From NCBI RefSeq assembly GCF_007988865.1, contig NZ_BJUY01000015.1, positions 1 through 45,906 on the forward strand: a stretch of 45,906 nt of DNA, read 5' to 3'. Numbering within the stretch: position 1 is the stretch's first letter; the number at the start of each line of letters is the position of its first letter. A program made the translations under genes and the position numbers. Below the pieces are notes generated by a model, which did no database searches, was not told where the DNA came from, and saw only the letters and a list, made by a program, of their open reading frames with translations. Shown in pieces: positions 1 through 9,867 of the stretch. The stretch is from Alkalibacterium kapii (GTDB taxonomy: Bacteria; Bacillota; Bacilli; Lactobacillales; Carnobacteriaceae_A).

Positions 1-2
1 TT

Positions 3-86
3 TCGATAGGTGTTAAATTAGGAAGAATAGCTAATTATGGCTCTACATCGAGTCCCATGGGTCAATTACAAAAATTATTTAATTAA
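3..86 (+). CDS. C-terminal fragment of an unidentified protein
   Basis: An open frame enters from the left edge and reads 27 residues, ending in ...SSPMGQLQKLFN before TAA at 84-86. The other two forward frames have early stops here. The composition looks protein-like, but the fragment is too short for a family assignment. It is followed at once by a long hairpin (90-143) that could end its transcript. It is the only support for a rightward gene at this edge, so it could also be chance. Confidence 0.3.
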   Translation, partial: SIGVKLGRIANYGSTSSPMGQLQKLFN

Positions 87-89
87 TTT

Positions 90-143
90 CTCTTTCTCAA
101 TCGTTAGAGACGCTCATAGAGCGACGAAACGATTGAGAAAGAG
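90..143. repeat. 16-bp perfect inverted repeat with an inner hairpin
   Basis: The arms CTCTTTCTCAATCGTT (90-105) and AACGATTGAGAAAGAG (128-143) are perfectly complementary. Their 22-nt loop holds a second palindrome, CGCTC-ATA-GAGCG (111-123). The hairpin begins 4 nt after the stop of the partial frame at 3-86, so it may act as a terminator, but there is no clear T tract on the forward strand. A small mobile or REP-like palindrome is the alternative. Confidence 0.6.
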
Positions 144-345
144 CTAAATAAAATGAGCGCTAATTATTTCTAGAATAAATTTCCGACAATAACTTTACAC
201 ATACCCGCTCTTTTTTTGAACTATAAGAAAGAGTATAAAGTGTTAGAGTTGTATTGCGGGGGATAAGTACAGATTCATCCGGTTTATCATTTGTTGTTCG
301 TAAAGCGGACAGCACAGGTCAGTTATTGGAGTACATTTATACAAT
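144..345. other. intergenic stretch without a supported gene
   Basis: About 200 AT-rich bases lie between the long hairpin and the lysS terminator. A forward frame of about 50 codons is open near 239-394 but has no ATG and no ribosome binding site, and it runs through the lysS terminator. No tRNA, rRNA end or insertion sequence signature was recognised. Confidence 0.4.
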
Positions 346-386
346 ACTAAAAAATAAACGAGACTGGAATTTTTATCCCGGTCTCG
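346..386 (-). terminator. intrinsic terminator of lysS
   Basis: Read leftwards, the stem CGAGACCGGG pairs with CCAGTCTCG (359-386, one G-U pair) and is followed by a T-rich run (complement of 346-358). It lies 15 nt past the lysS stop and closes the leftward housekeeping cluster. Confidence 0.75.
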
Positions 387-400
387 TTGTATGAATGATT

Positions 401-1960
<1,560 letters not shown>

Positions 1961-2016
1961 TTATGTCTTATCGTACCATATCTCCTATTGCCCATAAAGA
2001 AAAAAGTAAAGCTATC

Positions 2017-2901
2017 TTACAGCTTATCGGCTTCTTCTTTTAAAGCTGTCAACTCTTCTTCGCTGAAGTGATAATTTGTGCGGCAAAAATGACAAACTGC
2101 ATCTGCGCCGTGGTCTTCGTCGATCATCGCCTGGATTTCTGACTCACCCAAAGATACGATAGCATCTTTAAAACGGTCTTTGGAACACTGACATTTAAAG
2201 GATACCGGCATAGTTTCCAGTATTCGCGCACTCTCATTCATGACTAGTCGCGCCAATATTTTTTCTGGTGTTTCTCCATCGTCCATCAGTTTGGAAATCA
2301 GCGGCAAATCTGCAATAGCTGTTTCGATTTTTTGAATGGTCTCTTCGGAAGCGTTTGGCAAGACCTGGATCATAAATCCACCAGCCGCTTTAACTGTTTC
2401 ATCTGGATCGATCAGTACCGATAAGCCGATAGCTGAGGGAACCTGCTCACTGTTAGCCATATAGTACGTAAAGTCTTCACCCAATTCGCCGCTTATAAGC
2501 GGAACTTGACCCACAAACGGATTTTTCATATTTAAATCTTTACTTACTGTCAGCATGCCTTCTGTTCCTACAGCACCTTTAACATCGATTTTCCCATGTT
2601 CATTTAAAGGCAAACTAACTTCAGGGTGTTTAATATACCCTTTAGTTTCTCCTTTGCCATTGCTGTCCACTAAGATATAACCGACTGGTCCGTTACCTTC
2701 GATCCGAACAGTCAGTTTTTCATCGCCCTTTAGCGTTGCGCCCAGCAATGTCGTACCAACCATAGCTCGTCCAAGTGCTGCTGTAGCTGCACTCCATGTT
2801 TCATGTTTACGTTGTGCGGTCTTAACCATATTTGTTGCATTCATTACATAGATACGTATCTGATCATCATACGCCAATGCTTTGATTAATTTATCTTCCA
2901 T
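2017..2901 (-). CDS. hslO: Hsp33 redox-regulated chaperonin
   Basis: Hsp33 is a cytosolic holdase switched on by oxidation. When reduced, four cysteines bind zinc; disulfide formation exposes the substrate-binding surface. The 294-aa protein has the typical N-terminal fold (residues about 1-230) and the complete C-terminal switch: CxC in FKCQCSKDRF and CxxC in VCHFCRTNYHF. Start ATG at 2901 is preceded by AAAGGA at good spacing. It lies between ftsH and lysS, which is its usual place in Bacilli, and pairs functionally with FtsH in proteostasis. Confidence 0.95.
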   Translation of the reverse strand: MEDKLIKALAYDDQIRIYVMNATNMVKTAQRKHETWSAATAALGRAMVGTTLLGATLKGDEKLTVRIEGNGPVGYILVDSNGKGETKGYIKHPEVSLPLNEHGKIDVKGAVGTEGMLTVSKDLNMKNPFVGQVPLISGELGEDFTYYMANSEQVPSAIGLSVLIDPDETVKAAGGFMIQVLPNASEETIQKIETAIADLPLISKLMDDGETPEKILARLVMNESARILETMPVSFKCQCSKDRFKDAIVSLGESEIQAMIDEDHGADAVCHFCRTNYHFSEEELTALKEEADKL

Positions 2902-2946
2902 TCGTCACATTCCTTTATTTAAATTCACTCGTCTCTTTCTATATGG

Positions 2947-2984
2947 AAAGAAGAGGATGGGAACGATCCGCCATCCTCTTCTTT
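2947..2984 (-). terminator. strong hairpin after ftsH
   Basis: A perfect 14-bp stem (AAAGAAGAGGATGG at 2947-2960 with CCATCCTCTTCTTT at 2971-2984) starts 6 nt past the ftsH stop. The run after it on the transcribed strand is only moderately T-rich, so it may attenuate or protect the 3' end rather than fully terminate before hslO. Confidence 0.6.
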
Positions 2985-2989
2985 GCTTG

Positions 2990-5152
2990 TTACGCTTTTG
3001 GTTCATCTTTTGATTTCTCATTTTTCCCATTATCCGGGTCTTTATCCAAATCAACCTGCGGGTCCTTATTTAAATCTTTCAAAGGCTCATCTTCATCATC
3101 ATCGAAATGTTTTTCACGTTCGCGTTCTTTTTTCTCGCGCTTCGCTTTGATTTCTTCAAATGTTTTCCCGATTTCTTCTCTTGAATCTTCCTGCTCTTCG
3201 TTTTTTTCTGAAGGGAATTCTGATGCATCAGACATTTCTTCAGAAGGCATTTCACCTTTTTCAAAGAGTGATTTGATTTGTTTCTCATCTAAAGTTTCTA
3301 CTTCGAGTAATTTCTTGGCGATCAGAGCATGTGCATCCTTATGTTCTTCAAGGATTCGTCGTGCTTCAGCCAAAGCTTCATTCAAGATGCGCAGGACTTC
3401 CTGATCGATCTGATAGGCAAATTGCTCAGAATAGGCTTTGGACTGGGAATAGTCTCTCCCAAGGAATACTTGTCCGCCTCCTTCATACTGAACCGGTCCA
3501 AGCAGATCACTCATACCGTATTCAGTGACCATACTTCTGGCGATCTGAGTCGCTTGCTGGAAGTCATTCGAAGCTCCGCTTGATTGAGAATCAAAAATGA
3601 TTTCTTCAGCTACACGTCCACCTAAAAGACCAACGATTTGTTCGAACAATTCTTTTTTGGTCATTAAGAAGCGATCTTCTCTTGGAAGCATGATTGCATA
3701 ACCGCCTGCTCTACCGCGAGGCACGATCGTCACTTTATGAACGATGCGGGCATCACTCAAAACAAGTCCGACAATCGTATGTCCAGCTTCATGGTAAGCA
3801 ACCATTGAGCGTTCTGTTTTAGAAATCACACGATCTTTCTTGGCAGGACCAGCAATGACACGGTCATGGGCTTCATCGATATCCAGTGCTTCGATTTGCT
3901 TGCTGTCTCGTCTAGCAGCAACAAGCGCTGCTTCGTTAAGCAGATTTTCAAGATCTGCACCGGAAAAGCCTGGTGTCTGACGTGCGATCACTTTCAAATC
4001 AACGTCTGAAGCTATCGGTTTATTTTTAGCATGGACTTTAAGGATAGCCTCTCGTCCTTTGACATCTGGTCTGCCGACCATGATGCGTCGGTCAAAACGG
4101 CCCGGACGCAACAGCGCAGGGTCAAGCACATCTTGTCTGTTGGTCGCTGCTATGACGATAACGCCTTCGTTCCCTGTAAATCCATCCATTTCAACAAGCA
4201 GCTGGTTAAGGGTTTGTTCACGTTCATCGTGACCGCCACCCATCCCGGCGCCACGCTGTCGACCAACTGCATCGATTTCATCAATAAAAATGATAGCTGG
4301 AGCAGTCTTTTTCGCATTTTCAAATAAATCTCTGACTCGACTTGCACCGACACCAACAAACATCTCTACGAATTCAGAACCTGAAATCGAGAAGAACGGC
4401 ACACCCGCTTCGCCTGCAACGGCTTTAGCAAGGAGAGTTTTACCAGTTCCTGGGGGCCCTTCTAAAAGCACTCCAGCAGGAATACGCGCACCTAAGTTAG
4501 AGAAGCGTCTGGGATCTTTGAGAAATTCTACTATCTCGACTAATTCTTCTTTTTCCTCATCTGCACCGGCGACATCTGAAAAACGTACTTTACTTGTTTT
4601 AGCATTACTTTCTTTAGCTTTGGACTTGCCGAAATTCATAACGCCACGGCCGCCTCCACCGCCACCTCCGCCTTGTCCGGCCTGACCCATCATAAAATAG
4701 ATGAATCCGACAAACAATAAAAGCGGAAGGAATGAAAAGAGTAAACTTGTCCAAATACCTGTTGTCGGTTCTTCAACAGACATGATTTCAACATCGTTTT
4801 CTCTAGCAAGCTGATACATTTCGTCAACGACTGTATCATTTCTTAATATATAGGTACTGAAAGCTGAAGCATCTTCCTGTCCTCCGCCTCCAAAAAAGTT
4901 AACATTCTGGTCTTCTTCTATTTCTATTTCCTGTCCTTTACGTAACTGTCCAGTAATTTCATAGACACCCGCTGTAGGCTGTACTTGAAACTCTTTTATA
5001 CGATCTTCTTCTAGAAACTCTATGAATTCTGTTGAATTTATGTTTTCTGAAGTTTGATCCTGCCCGCCACTCGTCGCCCAACTTGCAATTCCAATAACTG
5101 CAAGAAACACGATAAAGTAGAAGAAGCCACTTTTGAAAAATCCTTTCTTCAT
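2990..5152 (-). CDS. ftsH: ATP-dependent zinc metalloprotease FtsH
   Basis: FtsH is a membrane-anchored hexameric AAA+ protease that extracts and degrades misfolded membrane proteins and selected cytosolic proteins. Two transmembrane segments flank an extracytoplasmic domain (near residues 5-25 and 135-155). Then come Walker A GPPGTGKT (about 232), Walker B FIDEID, the second region of homology ending RPGRFDRR, and the zinc site HEAGH (about 455). The start is the internal ATG at 5152 (720 aa), with GGAGG 7 nt upstream; an ATG four codons earlier has no ribosome binding site. Oddities are a run of eight glycines after the second membrane helix and a C-terminal tail of about 90 mostly charged residues. 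It sits between hpt and hslO as in other Bacilli. Confidence 0.97.
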   Translation of the reverse strand: MKKGFFKSGFFYFIVFLAVIGIASWATSGGQDQTSENINSTEFIEFLEEDRIKEFQVQPTAGVYEITGQLRKGQEIEIEEDQNVNFFGGGGQEDASAFSTYILRNDTVVDEMYQLARENDVEIMSVEEPTTGIWTSLLFSFLPLLLFVGFIYFMMGQAGQGGGGGGGGRGVMNFGKSKAKESNAKTSKVRFSDVAGADEEKEELVEIVEFLKDPRRFSNLGARIPAGVLLEGPPGTGKTLLAKAVAGEAGVPFFSISGSEFVEMFVGVGASRVRDLFENAKKTAPAIIFIDEIDAVGRQRGAGMGGGHDEREQTLNQLLVEMDGFTGNEGVIVIAATNRQDVLDPALLRPGRFDRRIMVGRPDVKGREAILKVHAKNKPIASDVDLKVIARQTPGFSGADLENLLNEAALVAARRDSKQIEALDIDEAHDRVIAGPAKKDRVISKTERSMVAYHEAGHTIVGLVLSDARIVHKVTIVPRGRAGGYAIMLPREDRFLMTKKELFEQIVGLLGGRVAEEIIFDSQSSGASNDFQQATQIARSMVTEYGMSDLLGPVQYEGGGQVFLGRDYSQSKAYSEQFAYQIDQEVLRILNEALAEARRILEEHKDAHALIAKKLLEVETLDEKQIKSLFEKGEMPSEEMSDASEFPSEKNEEQEDSREEIGKTFEEIKAKREKKEREREKHFDDDEDEPLKDLNKDPQVDLDKDPDNGKNEKSKDEPKA

Positions 5153-5312
5153 GTCATCCTCCATCTATCACTTGTATTTTTAATTAAGCATACGCCTAAT
5201 GAATAGTCTTTTATATGTTAACACACTTAGACATTTTAGACTATGAATTTTGTTTGATGATTATACAATAAATCAGTTAAGACGATAAGTGCCCAGACTG
5301 ACCTTTATTGAA

Positions 5313-5849
5313 TTACTGATAAATTTCCGGTTTCAACACACCCACATAAGGCAGGTTGCGATAATTTTCTATATAGTCAAGGCCATAGCCGACAACAAAT
5401 TCATGAGGCACTTCGAAACCTACCCAGTCTGCATGGATGTCCAGCTTGCGCCCGGTCGGTTTGTCTAAAATAGTCACGATTTTTACTGATGCTGCTTTTC
5501 TGTATTCGAACATATCTTTCAAATAGGCTAACGTACCACCTGTATCAATAATATCTTCCACAAATAAGACGTGACGTCCTTCAACATTTGTATCCAGATC
5601 TTTCAATATCTTGACTTCACCTGATGACACTGTCTCATTCCCGTAGCTCGATACATCCATAAAATCGATTTCCAGATAAATATCCATTTCTTTGATCAAA
5701 TCAGCCATGAAAGGCAATGCTCCTTTTAAGACGCCAACAAGCAGAGGATTCTTTCCTTCATATTCTTTGGAAAGCACTGCTGCGAGTTCTTTCACTTTCT
5801 CCTTAATCTGTTCTTCTGTAATTAAAATTTTCTCCATATCGTTTTTCAT
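5313..5849 (-). CDS. hpt: hypoxanthine phosphoribosyltransferase
   Basis: Salvages hypoxanthine (and guanine) to IMP/GMP using PRPP. The 178-aa protein carries the type I PRTase PRPP-binding motif [14 protein letters not shown] (about residues 95-108) and the flexible-loop SSYG sequence ([10 protein letters not shown]). Length is typical. Start ATG at 5849 has AAGGGG 8-9 nt upstream. It follows tilS after a 25-nt gap, so the two are very likely co-transcribed; tilS-hpt-ftsH is a conserved order in Bacilli. The substrate PRPP is made by Prs, encoded at 23735-24727 in this window. Confidence 0.95.
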   Translation of the reverse strand: MKNDMEKILITEEQIKEKVKELAAVLSKEYEGKNPLLVGVLKGALPFMADLIKEMDIYLEIDFMDVSSYGNETVSSGEVKILKDLDTNVEGRHVLFVEDIIDTGGTLAYLKDMFEYRKAASVKIVTILDKPTGRKLDIHADWVGFEVPHEFVVGYGLDYIENYRNLPYVGVLKPEIYQ

Positions 5850-5874
5850 GTTGATATCCCCTTTTTATATGATT

Positions 5875-7287
5875 TCAATTATCTGTTTCAGATGTTTTTT
5901 GGTATATAAGTACGTAGGTTATTGTATCAGTTAATGCGTTTAGTGACAATGGTGATTCTTTGTAACCGACCAGCCATATGATTTCCCCGTTTTCATCTGT
6001 GACCACCCAGGCATCGTCTCGCTTTTTAATGGGTACTTTCTGATCGATAAAAATGTCTTTAACTTTTTTAGAACCGTTAAGCCCCTTTACTTTCATACGG
6101 TCACCTTTTTTTCGATGCCTTAATAAGAGCGGTTCTTTCACATCGTCTATTGCCAAATAAAGCCGGTGACCGCTTGTATCATTTTCTTCATGAAAATTTT
6201 CATGATCAAACCAGCCGATCCTTTCTGTCTCACTTATCTTTTTCCACTGATTAAGCTCCAGTCGTTCTTTGAAAAAAACATCGCTTTTATTTTTTATTGC
6301 GTCTGAATGTTTCTCAATGATGCAGCTGTCATATTCTTTTCGCGCAACTAAATCATCAGGCAGATCCATTTGAGTGTTGGGCCCGCCTGAATAGAACCAG
6401 TCAAGAAGTAACTTGACATGCGTTTGGCCGATCGCATAACTGCTTCGGTGTGGCCATTTTTTAAAGGCCTTACTCAGTACTATTTTCTGAAATCCCTTCT
6501 CTTCAGTTGAGAAGGACTTCAAGTCCACAGTCATGCAGGAATCAGAGATTTGAAACGAGCGGCTGATTTCTCCTTCAATCAGTGGATCCAATGCTTTGAG
6601 CAGGTCTTTTATATCTTCGGAAAACTCAACAATATGCCGTTTCACAGCAGCATTTTCCTGTTCTAATCTCGGAATGATATCATTCCTGTATCGATTGCGC
6701 GTATATAAAGCCAATCGATTACTTTCATCCTCTTTCCAGGAAAGCTGTCTCTTTTTTGCATAATCTTCAATGCTTTCTTTATTATAGGGTAAAAGCAGTC
6801 GTATAAGTGTTTGATCATGGTGCTTTCTTTCCAAAGAGATACCTGTCAGCTCATCCAGTGAGTTTCCTCTGACAAGGCGCATCAGAACTGTTTCAACCTG
6901 GTCATCGCGGTGGTGAGCTGTCAAAATGAACCGGCTACCGACTTTCTCTGCCACCTCTTCGAAAAAGCGGTAACGTATCATTCTTGCCTCCTGTTCGATA
7001 CCTGATACCGGATGATCGCTTTCATCCCAAGTGTGCACATGGACAGGAACTGAACGTTCAGTCATCTGTTCTTTTACAAACTGTTCATCACCATCCGACT
7101 CGGGTCTTAATTTATGATTGACATGAGCCACATGCAATGCAGGTCTCACTTTTTCAGGAAGATGATACAGCAAGTCAAAAAGCACCATGGAATCCACTCC
7201 GCCTGAAACGCCGACGACAATATTTTCTTCCTGCTTCCAATATCTGCCGGTTTTGATCTGCTCGTAAAATGCCATGCTTAAACTCAC
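5875..7287 (-). CDS. tilS: tRNA(Ile)-lysidine synthase
   Basis: TilS attaches lysine to C34 of the CAU-anticodon tRNA-Ile, changing its identity from Met to Ile; it is essential. The N-type ATP pyrophosphatase PP-loop VGVSGGVDSMVL is near residue 25, followed by HVNHKLRPES and the HHRDDQVET stretch of the family. Substrate-binding and C-terminal TilS domains complete about 470 residues. The start chosen is GTG at 7287, with GGAGG 7 nt upstream. The ATG at 7293 is too close to that ribosome binding site, and an ATG at 7308 lies before it. It sits between yabR and hpt. Confidence 0.93.
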   Translation of the reverse strand: MSLSMAFYEQIKTGRYWKQEENIVVGVSGGVDSMVLFDLLYHLPEKVRPALHVAHVNHKLRPESDGDEQFVKEQMTERSVPVHVHTWDESDHPVSGIEQEARMIRYRFFEEVAEKVGSRFILTAHHRDDQVETVLMRLVRGNSLDELTGISLERKHHDQTLIRLLLPYNKESIEDYAKKRQLSWKEDESNRLALYTRNRYRNDIIPRLEQENAAVKRHIVEFSEDIKDLLKALDPLIEGEISRSFQISDSCMTVDLKSFSTEEKGFQKIVLSKAFKKWPHRSSYAIGQTHVKLLLDWFYSGGPNTQMDLPDDLVARKEYDSCIIEKHSDAIKNKSDVFFKERLELNQWKKISETERIGWFDHENFHEENDTSGHRLYLAIDDVKEPLLLRHRKKGDRMKVKGLNGSKKVKDIFIDQKVPIKKRDDAWVVTDENGEIIWLVGYKESPLSLNALTDTITYVLIYQKTSETDN

Positions 7288-7392
7288 TGACATCCCTCCT
7301 TTTTCCATTATATTACTCTATGAATATGTAAAAAGGATTCAGGGATACCCCCAAACCCTTTGATTTATGTGATATATCTTTCTAATTAACCT

Positions 7393-7821
7393 TTACTTAC
7401 GTCCGCCGCGTCCACCGCGCTTGTTTTCAGTATGTCTTTTTAAAGAGGTCAAACGGTCTTCGCTGTCTTTCAAGAACGAACTCATCAATGAATCAAAATC
7501 ATCTTTTTTGGCTGCCGGACGTTTGTGAGAAGAACCTTGACGTCCCCGGCTGGATGGTTTTGGTTTGGAAGCCTCAGCTGCCGGTTTTTCTTGTGCTTTA
7601 CGGATAGATAATCCGATTTTCCCATCGTCAGCGATAGATAAAACTTTCACTGTAACGATTTGGCCCACTTCTAATTCTTCGTTGATATTCTCAACATAAC
7701 TATCTGATACTTCACTGATATGCACTAGGCCTGTCTTGTTGTTGCCTAAATCAATAAATGCACCAAAATTAGCAATACCCGTAACTTTACCTTCTACTTT
7801 GCTTCCAACTTCAATTGACAT
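7393..7821 (-). CDS. yabR: S1 RNA-binding domain protein (YabR-type general stress protein 13 family)
   Basis: A 142-aa protein. Residues 1-75 form an S1 OB-fold (MSIEVGSKVEGKVTGI, then GAFIDLG and GLVHISEVS), followed by a basic low-complexity tail rich in K, R, G and S ending KRGGRGGRK. S1 domains bind single-stranded RNA. The gene lies between divIC and tilS as yabR does in Bacillus; its precise role is not established. Start ATG at 7821 has TAGGAGG 13 nt upstream, a long spacing. A TATAAT with extended -10 precedes it. Confidence 0.88.
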   Translation of the reverse strand: MSIEVGSKVEGKVTGIANFGAFIDLGNNKTGLVHISEVSDSYVENINEELEVGQIVTVKVLSIADDGKIGLSIRKAQEKPAAEASKPKPSSRGRQGSSHKRPAAKKDDFDSLMSSFLKDSEDRLTSLKRHTENKRGGRGGRK

Positions 7822-7855
7822 GTTTTCTATGTTGCCTCCTAAATAATTTGGCTTA

Positions 7856-7864
7856 ATTATACCA
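7856..7864 (-). promoter_or_regulatory. extended -10 promoter candidate for yabR
   Basis: Read leftwards, TGG-TATAAT is an extended -10, 34 nt ahead of the yabR ATG. The hexamer 17 nt upstream (TTTATT) is a poor -35. Positions 7822-7938 hold nothing else recognisable. Confidence 0.5.
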
Positions 7865-7938
7865 TGCTGAAAATAAATAATAAAGAACTATTGACTTGTT
7901 TGTGAATTTTTTTCGAACAGAAGCTTTGTCTGCCGTTT

Positions 7939-8382
7939 TTATTCTTCAAAGTCTTTCTTTTTCTCTTCACTGACTGCTGGTTCTTCTTCAGTCACTTCTG
8001 TGTGATCCGGTTTTCTATCGTCCGGAAAACTAAATACTATTTCGTTATCTTTAGTGAGGTAATATTCATTTCGTGCTAATTTAGCTACATATTCCTCGTC
8101 TTCCAAAAGACCAATGTAATATTCGAGTTCATCTTGCCTTAAATCGAGCGACTCCAGCTCCTGCTCTGCCACCACTTTATCTTCTTCCAGTTTCTTAAGT
8201 GTATTGTAATTACGAACCAAACCGTTTCCTACCATTAAAATCAGCAGAAACCCGATTGCTACGATCAGTCGCATTCTTCTTTTCAGTCTTCTTTTATATT
8301 TAAATTCTCTTATACTCTCTAGTGTTTTATGTTTAGTATATGGATTATTCATGCGGGTGACTTCTGACTTCTTTTTATCCAT
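7939..8382 (-). CDS. divIC: cell division protein DivIC (FtsB-like septum initiator)
   Basis: DivIC is a bitopic membrane protein of the FtsL-DivIB-DivIC subcomplex of the divisome. It shows a basic cytoplasmic N-terminus (KYKRRLKRRMR), one transmembrane helix (LIVAIGFLLILMVGNGLV), a coiled coil (KKLEEDKVVAEQELESLD), and the family's C-terminal stretch around DEEYVAKLARNEYYLTKDNEIVF. An acidic tail follows. The start chosen is ATG at 8382 (147 aa), with GAGAGGGG just upstream; the frame is open 30 codons further but has no signal there. It follows rqcP after a terminator-like hairpin. Confidence 0.92.
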   Translation of the reverse strand: MDKKKSEVTRMNNPYTKHKTLESIREFKYKRRLKRRMRLIVAIGFLLILMVGNGLVRNYNTLKKLEEDKVVAEQELESLDLRQDELEYYIGLLEDEEYVAKLARNEYYLTKDNEIVFSFPDDRKPDHTEVTEEEPAVSEEKKKDFEE

Positions 8383-8472
8383 GCCATAACCCCTCTCACC
8401 TGTTTTTCTTCTTTGCGCTTCGTGGTTAAAGTATAGCAATAAATGCTGTGAATGAAAAGAATCTTCTGACAC

Positions 8473-8526
8473 AATATAAAAAAGTGTGCATCAGCATCAC
8501 GATCTTTCTGATGCCATACACACTTT
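8473..8526 (-). terminator. terminator after rqcP
   Basis: AAAGTGTG (8481-8488) pairs with CACACTTT (8519-8526), and CATCAG (8489-8494) with CTGATG (8508-8513). On the leftward strand the stem is followed by TTTTTTATATTG. This suggests that pth-mfd-yabN-rqcP and divIC onward are separate transcripts, at least in part. Confidence 0.7.
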
Positions 8527-8549
8527 GCTATTTTTTCCGCGTCTTATAT

Positions 8550-8816
8550 TTACTCATAAGATTGTTTATATGTTTCTTCTATCACTGAATACAAGTCTTT
8601 GGCTTCATCTTTCTTTGTGGTATCTTTTATCTCATCTATAGATACTTTCATTGTTTTGTTTCCGAAATGAATGGTCAGCTTGTCACCTACAGCAACTTTA
8701 CTGGATGATTTAGCTGTTTTACCATTGATTAGAATGCGATCTTTGTCTGCTATTTCTTTAGCGACGGAGCGTCTTTTGATGATCCGTGATACTTTAAGAT
8801 ACTTGTCAAGTCTCAT
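8550..8816 (-). CDS. rqcP: S4-domain ribosome quality-control protein RqcP (YabO)
   Basis: An 88-aa protein made almost entirely of one S4 RNA-binding domain ([25 protein letters not shown]..., then [11 protein letters not shown]). RqcP/YabO binds stalled 50S-peptidyl-tRNA complexes and works with RqcH in poly-alanine tailing. Start ATG at 8816 has AGAGGA 8 nt upstream. It overlaps the end of yabN by 11 bp, pointing to translational coupling. It is the last gene before a terminator. Confidence 0.9.
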   Translation of the reverse strand: MRLDKYLKVSRIIKRRSVAKEIADKDRILINGKTAKSSSKVAVGDKLTIHFGNKTMKVSIDEIKDTTKKDEAKDLYSVIEETYKQSYE

Positions 8817-9867
8817 TACTGTTCCTCTTTTCTTCAGCTTTTATTCTTTGCCATAATGCATCGACTTCTTCAGGCGTGGACGCTTTTACACCATCAAATA
8901 CGTGAGGGTGTCGGCGTCTTATCTTCCGGTTTGCTGTTTCCAGTACATCCTCAAAGGTGAATAGCCCTTCTTTTTCTGCAATGCCTGACTGATACAAGAG
9001 CTGCACTAAGACGTCTCCCAGTTCTTCCATCCAATTCTCGTTGTCTTCTTTTTTGATCGCTTCGACTAATTCTTCTGTTTCTTCCTTAAGATACCCGATA
9101 AGCGACTGTGCTGTCTGTTCATTGATCCAGACGTCGCCCGTCTTCGGATCAGTCACCCTATCGATATAATGCTGAAGTGTTGAAAGGGAGGTTACCTGCT
9201 CATCAAATTCAAGCGGCGGGATATATAAAGACCTTAAGTTGTATACTCCGGAAAATCTGTCTATCTCATACAAAGGCATCCAGTTTATATTTTCCTGAGT
9301 GCTTCCAGCTGCATCCACTACCGCCACTTGATGATCATCCGGATACTTTTCCATCAGTGTCAGCTTCACTTCTCCAGCCATCAAAGCATTAAAGACTTGC
9401 ATAATGATTACATGCTGTCCCGTGTTTAGTGTATCTTGATTCAAGTCGAATGCATCCAGAAGTTGAAATCCTTCGACGGGATCGACTTTGACAGTCTGGA
9501 AAAGGTCGTCGATAAAACTTTTCCCTCCGAGAATATTTACATGCGGATAATTTTTGATCAGTTCTTTTACAGTTTTTTCGGCAACCATCGGATGACCAGG
9601 TACAGCGTATAAAATATCACTATTCTCAGCGTATTCGATCAGCTGTTTTACAATAGACGCATAGACGTCTTCAAAGTCTTCACCTGATTCTTCGTAGAGA
9701 TGATCAAATGACTGAAACTGGACACCTTCAGCTTCCAGTTCATCAACAGCAGGATGTTCTTTTGTTCTTAGATAAACAGTTTCAGCTTCCTTTATCGCCT
9801 TTTCTGTTTTTATCGGCATCTGATCCTTGTCCCCGGGACCCAGCCCGACTATATCGATTCTATACAT
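8806..9867 (-). CDS. yabN: tetrapyrrole methylase-like / MazG nucleotide pyrophosphohydrolase protein (YabN family)
   Basis: Two domains are visible. Residues 1 to about 220 resemble a SAM-dependent tetrapyrrole methylase fold ([15 protein letters not shown] at the N-terminus, [13 protein letters not shown]). Residues about 250-340 are a MazG all-alpha NTP pyrophosphohydrolase with the metal-binding acidic pattern [11 protein letters not shown] ... EELGDVLVQ and [10 protein letters not shown]. The length is 353 aa with the start at ATG 9867, supported by GGAGG 6 nt upstream. Bacillus YabN is nearer 490 aa from memory, so this form has one MazG unit only. An in-frame ATG at 9942, inside the last 52-bp repeat, also has an AGAGGA sequence before it and would add 25 residues. 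Substrate unproven; housecleaning of non-canonical NTPs is the family guess. Confidence 0.88.
   Translation of the reverse strand: MYRIDIVGLGPGDKDQMPIKTEKAIKEAETVYLRTKEHPAVDELEAEGVQFQSFDHLYEESGEDFEDVYASIVKQLIEYAENSDILYAVPGHPMVAEKTVKELIKNYPHVNILGGKSFIDDLFQTVKVDPVEGFQLLDAFDLNQDTLNTGQHVIIMQVFNALMAGEVKLTLMEKYPDDHQVAVVDAAGSTQENINWMPLYEIDRFSGVYNLRSLYIPPLEFDEQVTSLSTLQHYIDRVTDPKTGDVWINEQTAQSLIGYLKEETEELVEAIKKEDNENWMEELGDVLVQLLYQSGIAEKEGLFTFEDVLETANRKIRRRHPHVFDGVKASTPEEVDALWQRIKAEEKRNSNET

Noticed and set aside
239-394. Small gene upstream of lysS terminator
   Set aside because: A 52-codon forward frame is open, but it has no ATG or ribosome binding site and reads through the lysS terminator stem.
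1-400. End of an rRNA operon next to lysS
   Set aside because: rRNA operons often follow lysS in Lactobacillales, but no rRNA or tRNA sequence was recognisable here.
4290-4685. Forward-strand genes inside ftsH and other long antisense frames (for example 2943-3404, 25292-25846, 33207-33650)
   Set aside because: They are antisense to well-identified genes, lack ribosome binding sites and show low-complexity composition.
8383-8472. Longer DivIC start
   Set aside because: No ribosome binding site before 8472, and the added residues do not resemble the family; GAGAGGGG precedes the ATG at 8382.
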